From Flavobacteriales bacterium (GTDB lineage Bacteria > Bacteroidota > Bacteroidia > Flavobacteriales_F > PHOS-HE28): DNA of 64,000 bases. The DNA is taken from assembly GCA_019638115.1 (NCBI GenBank), contig JAHBUK010000002.1:627867-691866 (forward strand), given 5' to 3'. The translations under genes and the position numbers were made by a program. The notes beneath the pieces were generated by a model that saw only the letters and a list, made by a program, of their open reading frames with translations, made no database searches and was not told the origin of the DNA. Below, in pieces: positions 16,825 to 24,765 of the stretch. Every line of letters starts with the position of its first letter. Position 1 is the stretch's first letter.

Positions 16825-17148
16825 ATGACGACCGCACTTTTCCCCTTGCAGGCTGCTGAGCAGAACCCCATGAGCTTCTGGATCATGATGGGCCTGTTGA
16901 TGGTGGTGTTCTATTTCTTCATGATCCGCCCGCAGCAGAAGAAGGCCAAGGATGCCAAGAAGTTCCGGGAATCCCTGCAGAAGGGCGCCAAAGTGGTTAC
17001 CATAGGCGGTCTGCACGGCAAGGTGGCCGAGGTGAACGAGAGCACCGTGCTGCTGGAGGTGGATGGCAACGTGAAGCTGCGCTTCGAGAAGTCGGCCATC
17101 GCCATGGACAACACCATGCAGCTGAACGAGGCCACTGCCAAAGCCTGA
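16825..17148 (+). CDS. yajC: Preprotein translocase subunit YajC
   Basis: A 107-residue single-span inner membrane protein of the SecDF-YajC complex. The membrane helix (SFWIMMGLLMVVFYFFMIRP) is followed directly by the family hallmark QQKKAKDAKKFRESLQKG and the small beta domain VVTIGGLHGKVAEV. The ATG at 16825 is preferred over 16795, which overlaps the DUF1573 gene. Confidence 0.95.
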   Translation: MTTALFPLQAAEQNPMSFWIMMGLLMVVFYFFMIRPQQKKAKDAKKFRESLQKGAKVVTIGGLHGKVAEVNESTVLLEVDGNVKLRFEKSAIAMDNTMQLNEATAKA

Positions 17149-17160
17149 CCACATCCGTTC

Positions 17161-17748
17161 ATGTTCACGGTAGGCCTTACCGGAGGCATCGGCAGTGGTA
17201 AGACCACGGTCGCCAAGGTCTTCCGTGTATTGGGCATACCGGTCTTCGATGCGGACCGCGCCGGCCACCGCTTGCTGGCGGAGGATAGGTCCGTGATCGA
17301 AGCCATAGCCAAACGCTTCGGTAACGAAGTGCTCGGCGCCCAAGGCATCGACCGCCAGGCTCTTGCGCGCCTTGTTTTTCATGACCACGATGCCTTGCAG
17401 GCGCTTAGCGCGATCGTACATCCCGCGGTGCGTCAGGCTTTCCGCAATTGGGCGGAACTGCAGCGCAGCGTGTATGTGGTGATGGAGGCCGCCGTTCTGG
17501 TGGAGAGCGGAGGCCATGCTTCCCTGGATCGTTTGTTGGTGGTGAACGCTCCCGAAGAGCTTCGCATACAACGGACCGTTAAGCGTGATGGTACCAGCAG
17601 AGAAGCGGTACTTGCGCGGATGCGGAACCAAGCCACCGATGGGATCCGCTTGGCCGCGGCCCATTGGGTCATTGACAACAACGACAGTGACCTGGTGATC
17701 CCGCAAGTAGTGGCAGTGCACGAAGCCCTTGTGAAAGCTGCACAATGA
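17161..17748 (+). CDS. coaE: Dephospho-CoA kinase
   Basis: A 195-residue kinase for the last step of coenzyme A synthesis. It starts with the P-loop GLTGGIGSGKTTVAKVF, then has DADRAGHRLL and the HPAVRQAF motif near residue 85, followed by the lid region VNAPEELRIQRTVKRDG. Length and motifs are normal. It begins 12 bases after yajC and overlaps the next small gene by four bases (ATGA). Confidence 0.95.
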   Translation: MFTVGLTGGIGSGKTTVAKVFRVLGIPVFDADRAGHRLLAEDRSVIEAIAKRFGNEVLGAQGIDRQALARLVFHDHDALQALSAIVHPAVRQAFRNWAELQRSVYVVMEAAVLVESGGHASLDRLLVVNAPEELRIQRTVKRDGTSREAVLARMRNQATDGIRLAAAHWVIDNNDSDLVIPQVVAVHEALVKAAQ

Positions 17749-18032
17749 GCGAAGCACGTAGGCATCCTCCCTTGAGTTTGGTGGCGGTGATCTTCGCAGG
17801 CCTCAGTGTGCCTCTTGCATTCGCGCGGCACTTGGTCTCGCTGGCCTTGGTGTTGGGCATACTGGCCTTGATCTGTGCCGCTATAGGTCACACGATCAGT
17901 GGACGAGCACCGGATCGTTACGGCACTGCTGGTTCAACGCGGTTGAAGTGGGCCTTCCGATTGGGTACGCTCGGCAGCACCAGTGCTGTGCTTATCTGGG
18001 TGCTATGGCGCAAGGGAATGCTGCCGCTGTAG
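17745..18032 (+). CDS. Small membrane protein of unknown function
   Basis: A 95-residue protein with two or three hydrophobic segments: LSLVAVIFAGLSVPLAF, LVSLALVLGILALICAAIG and a C-terminal segment ending LIWVLWRKGMLPL. The coaE stop overlaps its start (ATGA), which supports translation. No family was recognised. It is probably the last gene of the nusB operon and is convergent with the exonuclease gene 40 bases on. Confidence 0.65.
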   Translation: MSEARRHPPLSLVAVIFAGLSVPLAFARHLVSLALVLGILALICAAIGHTISGRAPDRYGTAGSTRLKWAFRLGTLGSTSAVLIWVLWRKGMLPL

Positions 18033-18072
18033 CGGCCCTTCAAGCATAAGAGGCATACCGGGGGATGGTGGC

Positions 18073-18633
18073 TCAGGCCACTTTCGCGGTGCGCATGGGC
18101 ACAATGCCCTCCACCACTCGCTCAGCGCCGAACTCCTGCAAAAGCTTCACCAACAGACCTGCGGTAGCGGCCGCGTCCGTAGCTGCACGGTGCGCCATGC
18201 CCTGCTCAATGCCAAAGTAGCGGCAGAGGCTCCGAAGGTTGTAGTGGGAGAGGCCCGGCACCAAGCGGCGCGAGGCGCGTTCCGTGCAGAAGGTGTGGCG
18301 GGCGAAGGGGATGCCCGTGCGGGCGAACTCGTGCTGCAACGCAGTGAGGTCGAAACGGATGTTGTGCGCCACCAGTACCCGTCCTTCGGTGAGCGTATTC
18401 AATGATCCGACGATCTCCAAAAAGCGCGGGGCATTTGCCACCATGCGCTGATCGATGCCGGTGAGCCGTTGCGCAAAGGCGGGGATCGGGGTGCCGGGAT
18501 CAACCAGCGTATCCCACCGCAGCCGCTCCTCCACACCGTCCAGTGCCAGCACGGCCACCTCCATTACCCGACCCGACGTGGGGTCGCCCGTGGTGGTTTC
18601 CACATCCAGCACAGCGAACTTCAGCCCTTCCAT
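18073..18633 (-). CDS. DEDDh 3'-5' exonuclease (DNA polymerase III epsilon-like)
   Basis: A 186-residue exonuclease of the DnaQ superfamily. ExoI is FAVLDVETTTG near the start, ExoII is VLVAHNIRFDLTALQHEF, and ExoIII is HRAATDAAATAGLL, giving the D-E-D-D-H set. The ATG at 18633 is chosen because the fold starts directly after it; upstream in-frame ATGs at 18714 and 18759 would add up to 42 residues. Stand-alone copies of this kind act in repair or as proofreading subunits; which one cannot be told here. Confidence 0.88.
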   Translation of the reverse strand: MEGLKFAVLDVETTTGDPTSGRVMEVAVLALDGVEERLRWDTLVDPGTPIPAFAQRLTGIDQRMVANAPRFLEIVGSLNTLTEGRVLVAHNIRFDLTALQHEFARTGIPFARHTFCTERASRRLVPGLSHYNLRSLCRYFGIEQGMAHRAATDAAATAGLLVKLLQEFGAERVVEGIVPMRTAKVA

Positions 18634-18846
18634 GGCGGCGTCATACGTCAGGCCTTCCTTCGGGGTTCCCGGAAAAATGCGGGGGGCGATCGCCTGGATG
18701 CGGTACGCGTTCATGGGGCGAAAGATGGCAACAAGGATCGACATCGCGAAGCATCGCAACGGATGCGACGAACGATCACTGAACTACGGACCGCCCCATG
18801 GTCTTTCGGCACATTCATTCCATCTTAGCGCCATCGACCTGAATAC

Positions 18847-19395
18847 ATGCGTTGGCTGTACCATTTCCTTTTCGTGACCGTTGCGGGGTGGAAGATCCGC
18901 GATGAACTGACCGAGCACCCACCGCGCTACATCGTGGTGGTGGCACCGCACACCAGCAACTGGGACCTGTTCGTGGGATTGGCCGTGCGCAAGCTCTACC
19001 CGATGGGGGATGTGAAGTACCTGGCAAAGGCCTCCCTCTTCAAGCCGCCCTTCGGATGGCTCTTTCGTGCATTCGGCGGATATCCTGTTGACCGCAGCAA
19101 GCACAACAACATGGTGGATGCCGTGGTGGACATGTTCAAGCGCGGTGAGATCGACAAGATCACGATAACCCCGGAAGGTACCCGGTCCTACCAGCCCAAT
19201 TGGAAGACCGGATTCCACCACATTGCTCGGAAGGCGAACATCCCCATCATCCTCGGATGCTTCGATTACCCCAGCAAGACGGCCATACTCCACGGTCCCT
19301 TTCCGCTCACCGAAGATGTCGACGCCGACATCGCGCGCCTAAAGGATTGGTTCCGCCAGTACACCGGCCGTAATCCGGAGGACGGCATCCGCTGA
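18847..19395 (+). CDS. 1-acyl-glycerol-3-phosphate acyltransferase-like protein
   Basis: A 182-residue PlsC-type acyltransferase, likely in phospholipid synthesis at the inner membrane. Motif I is HTSNWD (H-x4-D), the middle motif is GGYPVDRSK, and motif III is PEGTRS. The protein lacks a second transmembrane helix and is shorter than classical PlsC, as in the short bacterial members. It runs the same way as the following gene (41 bases on) but a shared role is not evident. Confidence 0.88.
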   Translation: MRWLYHFLFVTVAGWKIRDELTEHPPRYIVVVAPHTSNWDLFVGLAVRKLYPMGDVKYLAKASLFKPPFGWLFRAFGGYPVDRSKHNNMVDAVVDMFKRGEIDKITITPEGTRSYQPNWKTGFHHIARKANIPIILGCFDYPSKTAILHGPFPLTEDVDADIARLKDWFRQYTGRNPEDGIR

Positions 19396-19436
19396 TCGGC
19401 ACGATGATCGCTCGCACGCGCCCATTCCAGAGCAAT

Positions 19437-19970
19437 ATGTTCCGAACCATTCTATTACCCGCCCTGCTCTGTGCGAGCCTGGGCTTCGCGCAGCAAGGTC
19501 AGTTCCCCGACCTGGTGGGCGAGACCGCCGATGGACAGCGCGTGGAGCTTCCTACTCCCGACGCCAAGGAATACACGGTGATCGGTCTGGCCTTCAGCCA
19601 GAAAGCATCACCGTTGCTGGAAGACTGGTACGAGCCGGCCTACCTGCGTCTGGTAGCGAAACATGGGCTGTTCGCATCGGCCACCCGATGCAAGGTCTAC
19701 TTTCTGCCGGTGTTCACCGGGTTGAACAAGTCCGCCTATGAACCGAGCATGAAGAAGTTCCGCAAAAGCGCCACGCCGGATATCATTGGCCACGTGGTCT
19801 TCACCAAAGCAGACCTCGAGACTTTGAAGGGGCCACTGGGCTTGAAGGACAAGGACATCCCGTACTTCTTCATCCTCGACCGCTCCGGCCGCATTGTGCA
19901 TCGCACCGAAGGCAAGTTCAGCGACGCCAAGCTCGATGCCATCGAAGCCGTGCTACTCGAAGCGGAATGA
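19437..19970 (+). CDS. Secreted ATP10-like/thioredoxin-fold protein
   Basis: A 177-residue exported protein with signal peptide (FRTILLPALLCASLGFAQ). The mature part has FPDLVGETADGQRVELP, a strand TVIGLAFSQKASPLLEDW, and the C-terminal IPYFFILDRSGRIVHRTEGKFSDAKLDAIEAVL. The order resembles the ATP10/peroxiredoxin-like fold, but no CxxC is present, so redox catalysis is unlikely. The ATG at 19437 gives a proper signal peptide; 19404 is the alternative. The role is unknown; the ATP10 resemblance is a weak family guess. Confidence 0.6.
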   Translation: MFRTILLPALLCASLGFAQQGQFPDLVGETADGQRVELPTPDAKEYTVIGLAFSQKASPLLEDWYEPAYLRLVAKHGLFASATRCKVYFLPVFTGLNKSAYEPSMKKFRKSATPDIIGHVVFTKADLETLKGPLGLKDKDIPYFFILDRSGRIVHRTEGKFSDAKLDAIEAVLLEAE

Positions 19971-20032
19971 ACCAATAAGCGAGGCCAACCAAGGCCCACT
20001 AAATTCGCGTCCTCCAAATCCAGCATTCAACC

Positions 20033-20725
20033 ATGACCATGATGATGACCAGCACACTTACCCTGATCTTGGGCCTCGCCATGGGCTCTTGCACACCCAA
20101 CGCACCGGAGCAAAGCAGCCTGGTGGCCGCCAGTGCTCCAGCACCCACCAACGAAAACCAACCCGAACCCGCAGTGGAGAATACGAACGAAGGGATCTTT
20201 GCCAAGATCAAGACCAACAAGGGCACCATCACCATTCAATTGGAGTATGAGAAAGCCCCAATGACCGTTGCCAACTTCGTGGCTTTGGCCGAAGGCAAGC
20301 ACGCTAACACCGCAAAGCCCGCTGGGCAGCCATACTACGATGGCATCGTGTTCCACCGTGTCATCGCCGACTTCATGATCCAGGGTGGCGACCCCACAGG
20401 CACCGGCCAAGGTGGCCCCGGCTATGCCTTCCCCGATGAGATCCATCCGGACCTGAAGCACAACCGCGCCGGTACCCTCAGCATGGCGAACGCCGGCCCC
20501 TACACCAACGGCAGCCAGTTCTTCATCACCCACAAGGACACGCCTTGGCTGGACGGTCGTCACGCGGTGTTCGGCTATGTGACCCAGGGCCAGGAGGTGG
20601 TGAACGCCATCCAGCAGGGAGACCGTATGGAAAGCGTGACCATCGAGCGGATTGGGAAGGCCGCCCAGGCATGGGATGCCACCAAGGTGCTCGCCGCCAA
20701 CGCGGACAAGTTCCGCAAGCGCTAA
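20033..20725 (+). CDS. Cyclophilin-type peptidyl-prolyl isomerase, lipoprotein
   Basis: A 230-residue cyclophilin that speeds proline isomerisation in exported proteins. A lipobox LAMGSC ends the signal segment, then a Pro/Glu-rich linker to about residue 52, then the cyclophilin core: [20 protein letters not shown] with the catalytic Arg in [19 protein letters not shown], and [12 protein letters not shown]. It is convergent with the DEAD-box helicase gene, whose stop codon it overlaps by three bases; its terminator lies inside the helicase tail. Confidence 0.93.
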   Translation: MTMMMTSTLTLILGLAMGSCTPNAPEQSSLVAASAPAPTNENQPEPAVENTNEGIFAKIKTNKGTITIQLEYEKAPMTVANFVALAEGKHANTAKPAGQPYYDGIVFHRVIADFMIQGGDPTGTGQGGPGYAFPDEIHPDLKHNRAGTLSMANAGPYTNGSQFFITHKDTPWLDGRHAVFGYVTQGQEVVNAIQQGDRMESVTIERIGKAAQAWDATKVLAANADKFRKR

Positions 20726-21963
20726 CGCGCCCGACCTCCTTGTCGACGGCCACCGCTTCTTCCGCGGTGGCCGTTGCTTTTTCCACCCTCGCGTGGTGTG
20801 CGGCCTTTGGGGTCGTATACCGGACCTGGGCGGAAGCCTTCGGGCATGGGCATCTTCTTCACCTCGTAACCGATGAGGGTCTCGATGCGGCCGAACTCGC
20901 GCATCTCTTTTTCGTTCACGAAGGTGATGGCCTGGCCTTGGCGTGATGCCCGGGCCGTGCGCCCCACACGGTGCACATAATCCTCCGGATCGCGGGGCAC
21001 ATCGAAGTTGATCACCAGGTCGATGTCGTCGATGTCGATGCCGCGGCTCACCACATCGGTGGCCACCAGGATGCGCAGTTTGCGGTTTCGGAAAGCCAAC
21101 ATCACTTCCTCGCGCTCCACTTGCTCCAGGTCGCTGTGCATGCCACGGGCATTGAAGCCACGCTTCTGCAGGTGTCGAGCCAGGTTGCGAACTTCCACCT
21201 TGCGGCCTGCGAAGATCAGGATGCAGGTGGCCTCATTGGTGTTGAGGATATGCTCCAGCAGACGCCCTTTCTCCAGTTCGTAGCACACATATACCTGCTG
21301 CTCCACCTTTTCGGCCGGTTTGCTCAGCGCAATGGTGATCTCGAAGGGATCGTGCAGCACTTGCTTGGTCAGTTCGCGGATGGGCGGTGCCATGGTGGCG
21401 CTGAACATCAGGGTCTGCCGGTCCTTGGGGATGAAGCTGATGATGCGCTTGATGTCGTCCACGAAACCCATGTCCATCATGCGATCGGCCTCATCGAGCA
21501 CCAGGAACTCCAAACCCTTCAAGGGCACGTAGCCCAGGTTGAGGTGGCTGAGCAGTTTGCCGGGTGTGGCGATCACCACCTCCACGCCGCTGGTAAGCGC
21601 CTGCTTCTGCTGATCGAAACCAGGGCCATCACTACCGCCATAGACGGCAACGGACGTTACAGGAGTGAAGTAGGCCATGGCCTGGAGTTGCTGATCGATC
21701 TGCAGCGCCAGTTCCCGGGTGGGCACCACGATCAGTGCCCGGATGGATCCTTCCTCGCGGGGAGCGTAGCTGGTGATCACATCGATGATGGGCAACAGGA
21801 ATGCGGCGGTCTTGCCGGTTCCGGTCTGAGCGCAGGCAATGAGGTCGCGGCCTTCCAAAGCGGCCGGTATTGCTTGTTGCTGAATGGGAGTGGGGCTCTT
21901 GATGTTCATCGCATCAAGGCCATCGAGAATGTCGGCGCTAAGGCCCAGACTTTTGAAATCCAT
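20722..21963 (-). CDS. DEAD-box RNA helicase with RGG-like tail
   Basis: A 413-residue RNA helicase, probably in ribosome assembly or RNA turnover. Q motif [14 protein letters not shown], motif [12 protein letters not shown], Ia [22 protein letters not shown] and V up to [11 protein letters not shown], and [11 protein letters not shown] are all present. The last 25 residues are Gly/Arg-rich ([16 protein letters not shown]), an RNA-binding tail. The ATG at 21963 matches the family start MDFKSLGL. The codons of the Gly/Arg tail also form the terminator hairpin of the opposing isomerase gene. Confidence 0.94.
   Translation of the reverse strand: MDFKSLGLSADILDGLDAMNIKSPTPIQQQAIPAALEGRDLIACAQTGTGKTAAFLLPIIDVITSYAPREEGSIRALIVVPTRELALQIDQQLQAMAYFTPVTSVAVYGGSDGPGFDQQKQALTSGVEVVIATPGKLLSHLNLGYVPLKGLEFLVLDEADRMMDMGFVDDIKRIISFIPKDRQTLMFSATMAPPIRELTKQVLHDPFEITIALSKPAEKVEQQVYVCYELEKGRLLEHILNTNEATCILIFAGRKVEVRNLARHLQKRGFNARGMHSDLEQVEREEVMLAFRNRKLRILVATDVVSRGIDIDDIDLVINFDVPRDPEDYVHRVGRTARASRQGQAITFVNEKEMREFGRIETLIGYEVKKMPMPEGFRPGPVYDPKGRTPREGGKSNGHRGRSGGRRQGGRAR
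20746..20782 (+). terminator. Rho-independent terminator inside the helicase tail
   Basis: Arms ACGGCCACCGC (20746-20756) and GCGGTGGCCGT (20764-20774), a perfect 11-bp stem with a 7-base loop, followed by TGCTTTTT on the plus strand. It serves the isomerase gene, 20 bases after its stop, and coincides with sense codons for the helicase Gly/Arg tail. Confidence 0.85.
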
Positions 21964-22051
21964 AGTTCGGGGGGCGCACGACCGGAGTGTACCGGCGGCG
22001 CCTAAGTGCGCGAAGATAGGTTGCCCGTTCGGGGCCGTTGAAACGGACCGA

Positions 22052-23944
22052 TCAGGAGGCCATGCGCGAGCGCTGAACTTGCGCGGAGAACACCAGAGCC
22101 ACCGCCATTCCTGCACCTTTCAAGGTCCTTAACTCGCCATTCAATTGTTGGGCAAGCGCACCGATCAGTTGCATGCCGAAGCCACCGGGGTGATCCGGCC
22201 GCACCTGTGCCTCTGAAATGGTTCCCGTATCGGAGTAGATCAACTCATGAGCATTCCCGGCAGGTCTGATCACGATCGTTATGCTGCCGGAAACGGAGTC
22301 GTTGAAGGCATGTTTCGCGCTGTTCGTTACCAACTCGTTCACCAACAAACTCAAGGGGATCATCACGTCAGACCCAAAGCCTGGTTCGCACACGTTCACC
22401 TGTAGCGATATCCTGTCTTGTATGCCGAACGAGTGGAGCACCAAGCGACCGACCCGCTCGATGTGTTCATGCAGACTGCCCCCAACACCATGCCCACCCC
22501 GATACAGGTACTCCTGCACCTGAGCCATGGCCCCAATTCGACCTTTGGCATCTCGGAGCACGCGAAGGATCACCGGATCGTTCGATTCTTCGAGCTGGAA
22601 CGCAAGCAGACTGTCCACCACCTGAAGATCGTTCTTTACGCGGTGGTGCACCTCCTGGAGCATGATCGCTTTTTGCTCTTCTCCAAGCATGGCCTCCGTC
22701 ATCCGCATGTTCTGGCGTTCCAACTCCAGGTTCTTCAGGCGAATTTCCTCGCTCTGTTCCTTGATCAGCCTGTTCTTGTGCCCCAAACGTGCCAACATGC
22801 GCCTACCTCGGCGGAAAGAGATGAACAGGAACGCCGCGAACACGATCGTTGCGCACAAGAAGATGAGCAGGAACAAGCTTCCATTGCGTTGTTCCGCAAT
22901 GGTGCGCGTGAACTCCGCGTTCACCCCTTTCAAGTCTGCCAGGTCGGCTTCCTTCTTGCTCAATTGATGCAGGACCTGAAGTCCGACCAGCCTCATCCTG
23001 ACCTTCTCCAATTGAAGTGAATCCGTGTGGTTGCGCAAGGCCAAGGAACGCTGGACCGCTTCATGCCAGCGCTCCTGGGCGACCGCAACATCGAACTCGG
23101 TCTTCAGCAGTGCACCGCGCATTCTTTGCCCCTCGGCAACTGCGGCCAGTGCGCGTAACTCCGGCAATAGGGAGGCCGCTTCTGCCGTGCGTCCAAGACC
23201 GAGTTGCACGCTGATCCTGTCCACGACCACATCCACTTGTTCCTGTTCGGTGCCCTTGTTCCGGAGAATTCCCTCGGAACGGACCAGAAGGGTGTGCGCG
23301 TCACCGAATTTGTTCTGCCGCAGGCATGCCTTGGCCAACAAATGCCAGATCCGTGCGCGGTGCAATTCATCGTCCGGTGCCAAACGGGCAAGTGTCGTTT
23401 CGCCCAGCTGGAAAGCGTCGGAGTATTGGCCGGCTGCTACCATCGTGCCTATCAAAGACAATTGTGCTTGGGTAATGGCGGCTTGGTCTCGCGTGGGTAG
23501 TACCATGGCCAGCGCGTTCCGTGACTCTTCCAACGCCTTGTCAAGCTGATCGCCATGGCGGTATGCCAGGCTCAGGTCATGAAGCGCAGCCGCCATGCGA
23601 TGCGGGTCGCCCATGGAACGGGCCAGGTCCAAAGCGCGGATGGAACAGACCATGAACTCGTCGTATAGCCCGAGTTCCAGTTCCGCAGCCGAAAGCACGC
23701 GCAAGGCATCGTACTCCAGCGCTACATCGACCAAAAGCTCAGCGCCTCGCAGCGCTTCTTTTCCCAGTTCAAGCGCTTCCTCGGGTTTGGTGACCACGAG
23801 CTGCTGTGCTCGCACCAACGTCTCCTTTACCGAAGCGCTGGTTTGCACCTGCTGTGCTTTGGATCGACCTTCTGAGCCGTGCGCATTGCTGGCGAACAGA
23901 AGGAGCAAGCATGTTATGAGTCGAATGTGCCTGTTCATGTCCAT
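22052..23944 (-). CDS. TPR-containing sensor histidine kinase (HisKA_2 type)
   Basis: A 630-residue membrane kinase. Signal peptide at 1-24; the periplasmic part (30-340) is all helical with TPR-like repeats; one membrane span at 355-377 (LFLLIFLCATIVFAAFLFISF); a coiled coil to about 420; then the HisKA_2 box EVHHRVKNDLQ (phospho-acceptor H433 or H434) and an HATPase domain with LVNELVTNSAKHAF (534-547) and DHPGGFGMQLIGAL. This design is common in Bacteroidota two-component systems. No response regulator lies next to it in the window. The ATG at 23944 gives the signal peptide; the gene is divergent from cutC. Confidence 0.88.
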   Translation of the reverse strand: MDMNRHIRLITCLLLLFASNAHGSEGRSKAQQVQTSASVKETLVRAQQLVVTKPEEALELGKEALRGAELLVDVALEYDALRVLSAAELELGLYDEFMVCSIRALDLARSMGDPHRMAAALHDLSLAYRHGDQLDKALEESRNALAMVLPTRDQAAITQAQLSLIGTMVAAGQYSDAFQLGETTLARLAPDDELHRARIWHLLAKACLRQNKFGDAHTLLVRSEGILRNKGTEQEQVDVVVDRISVQLGLGRTAEAASLLPELRALAAVAEGQRMRGALLKTEFDVAVAQERWHEAVQRSLALRNHTDSLQLEKVRMRLVGLQVLHQLSKKEADLADLKGVNAEFTRTIAEQRNGSLFLLIFLCATIVFAAFLFISFRRGRRMLARLGHKNRLIKEQSEEIRLKNLELERQNMRMTEAMLGEEQKAIMLQEVHHRVKNDLQVVDSLLAFQLEESNDPVILRVLRDAKGRIGAMAQVQEYLYRGGHGVGGSLHEHIERVGRLVLHSFGIQDRISLQVNVCEPGFGSDVMIPLSLLVNELVTNSAKHAFNDSVSGSITIVIRPAGNAHELIYSDTGTISEAQVRPDHPGGFGMQLIGALAQQLNGELRTLKGAGMAVALVFSAQVQRSRMAS

Positions 23945-24012
23945 ATATGGAGAGGGACCGGCGTGATACGAAGCTTGGGGACCATGGTTGCAAACACAGC
24001 ATTGGGCTTGGT

Positions 24013-24020
24013 TATGTTTG
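24013..24020 (+). promoter_or_regulatory. TAnnTTTG -7 element directly before cutC
   Basis: TATGTTTG, with a TTG at 23988-23990 twenty-two bases upstream. Only four bases separate it from the cutC ATG, so transcription would start at or next to the start codon. Confidence 0.45.
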
Positions 24021-24024
24021 AGGC

Positions 24025-24765
24025 ATGCGGGTACTGGTGGAGGTATGTGTTGCCGATCTGCGGGGAGCGTTGGAAGCTGCCAAGTGCGGGGTGGACGGCG
24101 TGGAGCTTTGTGCATGGCCGGGTTGTGGTGGCATTACACCGAGTTCGGGCTTGGTACAGCAAGTGGTTGGCCAGGTACCCGTTCCTGTGCGTGTTTTGAT
24201 ACGTCCTGGACCGGGAGGGTTCAGGTACGGTAGCGCCGAACGTGCGTTGATCGGGCTTGAAGCACAACACATTCATGCGTTGCACAAGTCGCTCGGTCTG
24301 GTGATCGGCGCGCTTGACGGATCCGGCCAACCTGATGCGGACCTCATCAACACGATCAGGCGAATGGTGGGCAGTTCAGAGCTCACCTTCCACCGGGCCA
24401 TGGACCATACAACAGACCCGATGAAGGCGTTGGAGCAATGCCTTGCCAGTGGTGTGGACCGCATCCTAAGCTCCGGGTGCGCACCCACCGCATTGCAAGG
24501 AACAAAGCTGTTGGCCGAGCTGGTGGAACTGGCCGGAAACAGGCTTTTGGTGACGGCCGGTGGTGGAGTGGGACCGCACAACGTGGTGGAGTTGGTGGAG
24601 CGAACCGGCGTGCGAGAAGTTCATTTTGCAGCACTTCAGCTTGAAACAGCTGCCGATGGACCACCCATGAGCAGCACCGACCCGGGATCTGACAGACCCT
24701 TGGGTACCGACGTACGCAAGATCGAAGGAGTGTTGGATGCTCTGGCAAAAGCAGGTCTACGCTGA
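24025..24765 (+). CDS. cutC: CutC family protein
   Basis: A 246-residue TIM-barrel protein of the CutC family, named for copper homeostasis though its enzymatic role is unsettled. The start VLVEVCVADLRGALEAAKCGVDGVELC, split by position, fits the family, as do VRVLIRPGPGGFRY, ELTFHRAMDHTTDP, GVDRILSSG and LLVTAGGGVGPHN. It ends in a TGATG overlap with the beta-mannosidase gene, so the two are co-translated. CutC is often next to glycosidase genes in Bacteroidota; a sugar-related role would fit better here than copper. Confidence 0.9.
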   Translation: MRVLVEVCVADLRGALEAAKCGVDGVELCAWPGCGGITPSSGLVQQVVGQVPVPVRVLIRPGPGGFRYGSAERALIGLEAQHIHALHKSLGLVIGALDGSGQPDADLINTIRRMVGSSELTFHRAMDHTTDPMKALEQCLASGVDRILSSGCAPTALQGTKLLAELVELAGNRLLVTAGGGVGPHNVVELVERTGVREVHFAALQLETAADGPPMSSTDPGSDRPLGTDVRKIEGVLDALAKAGLR

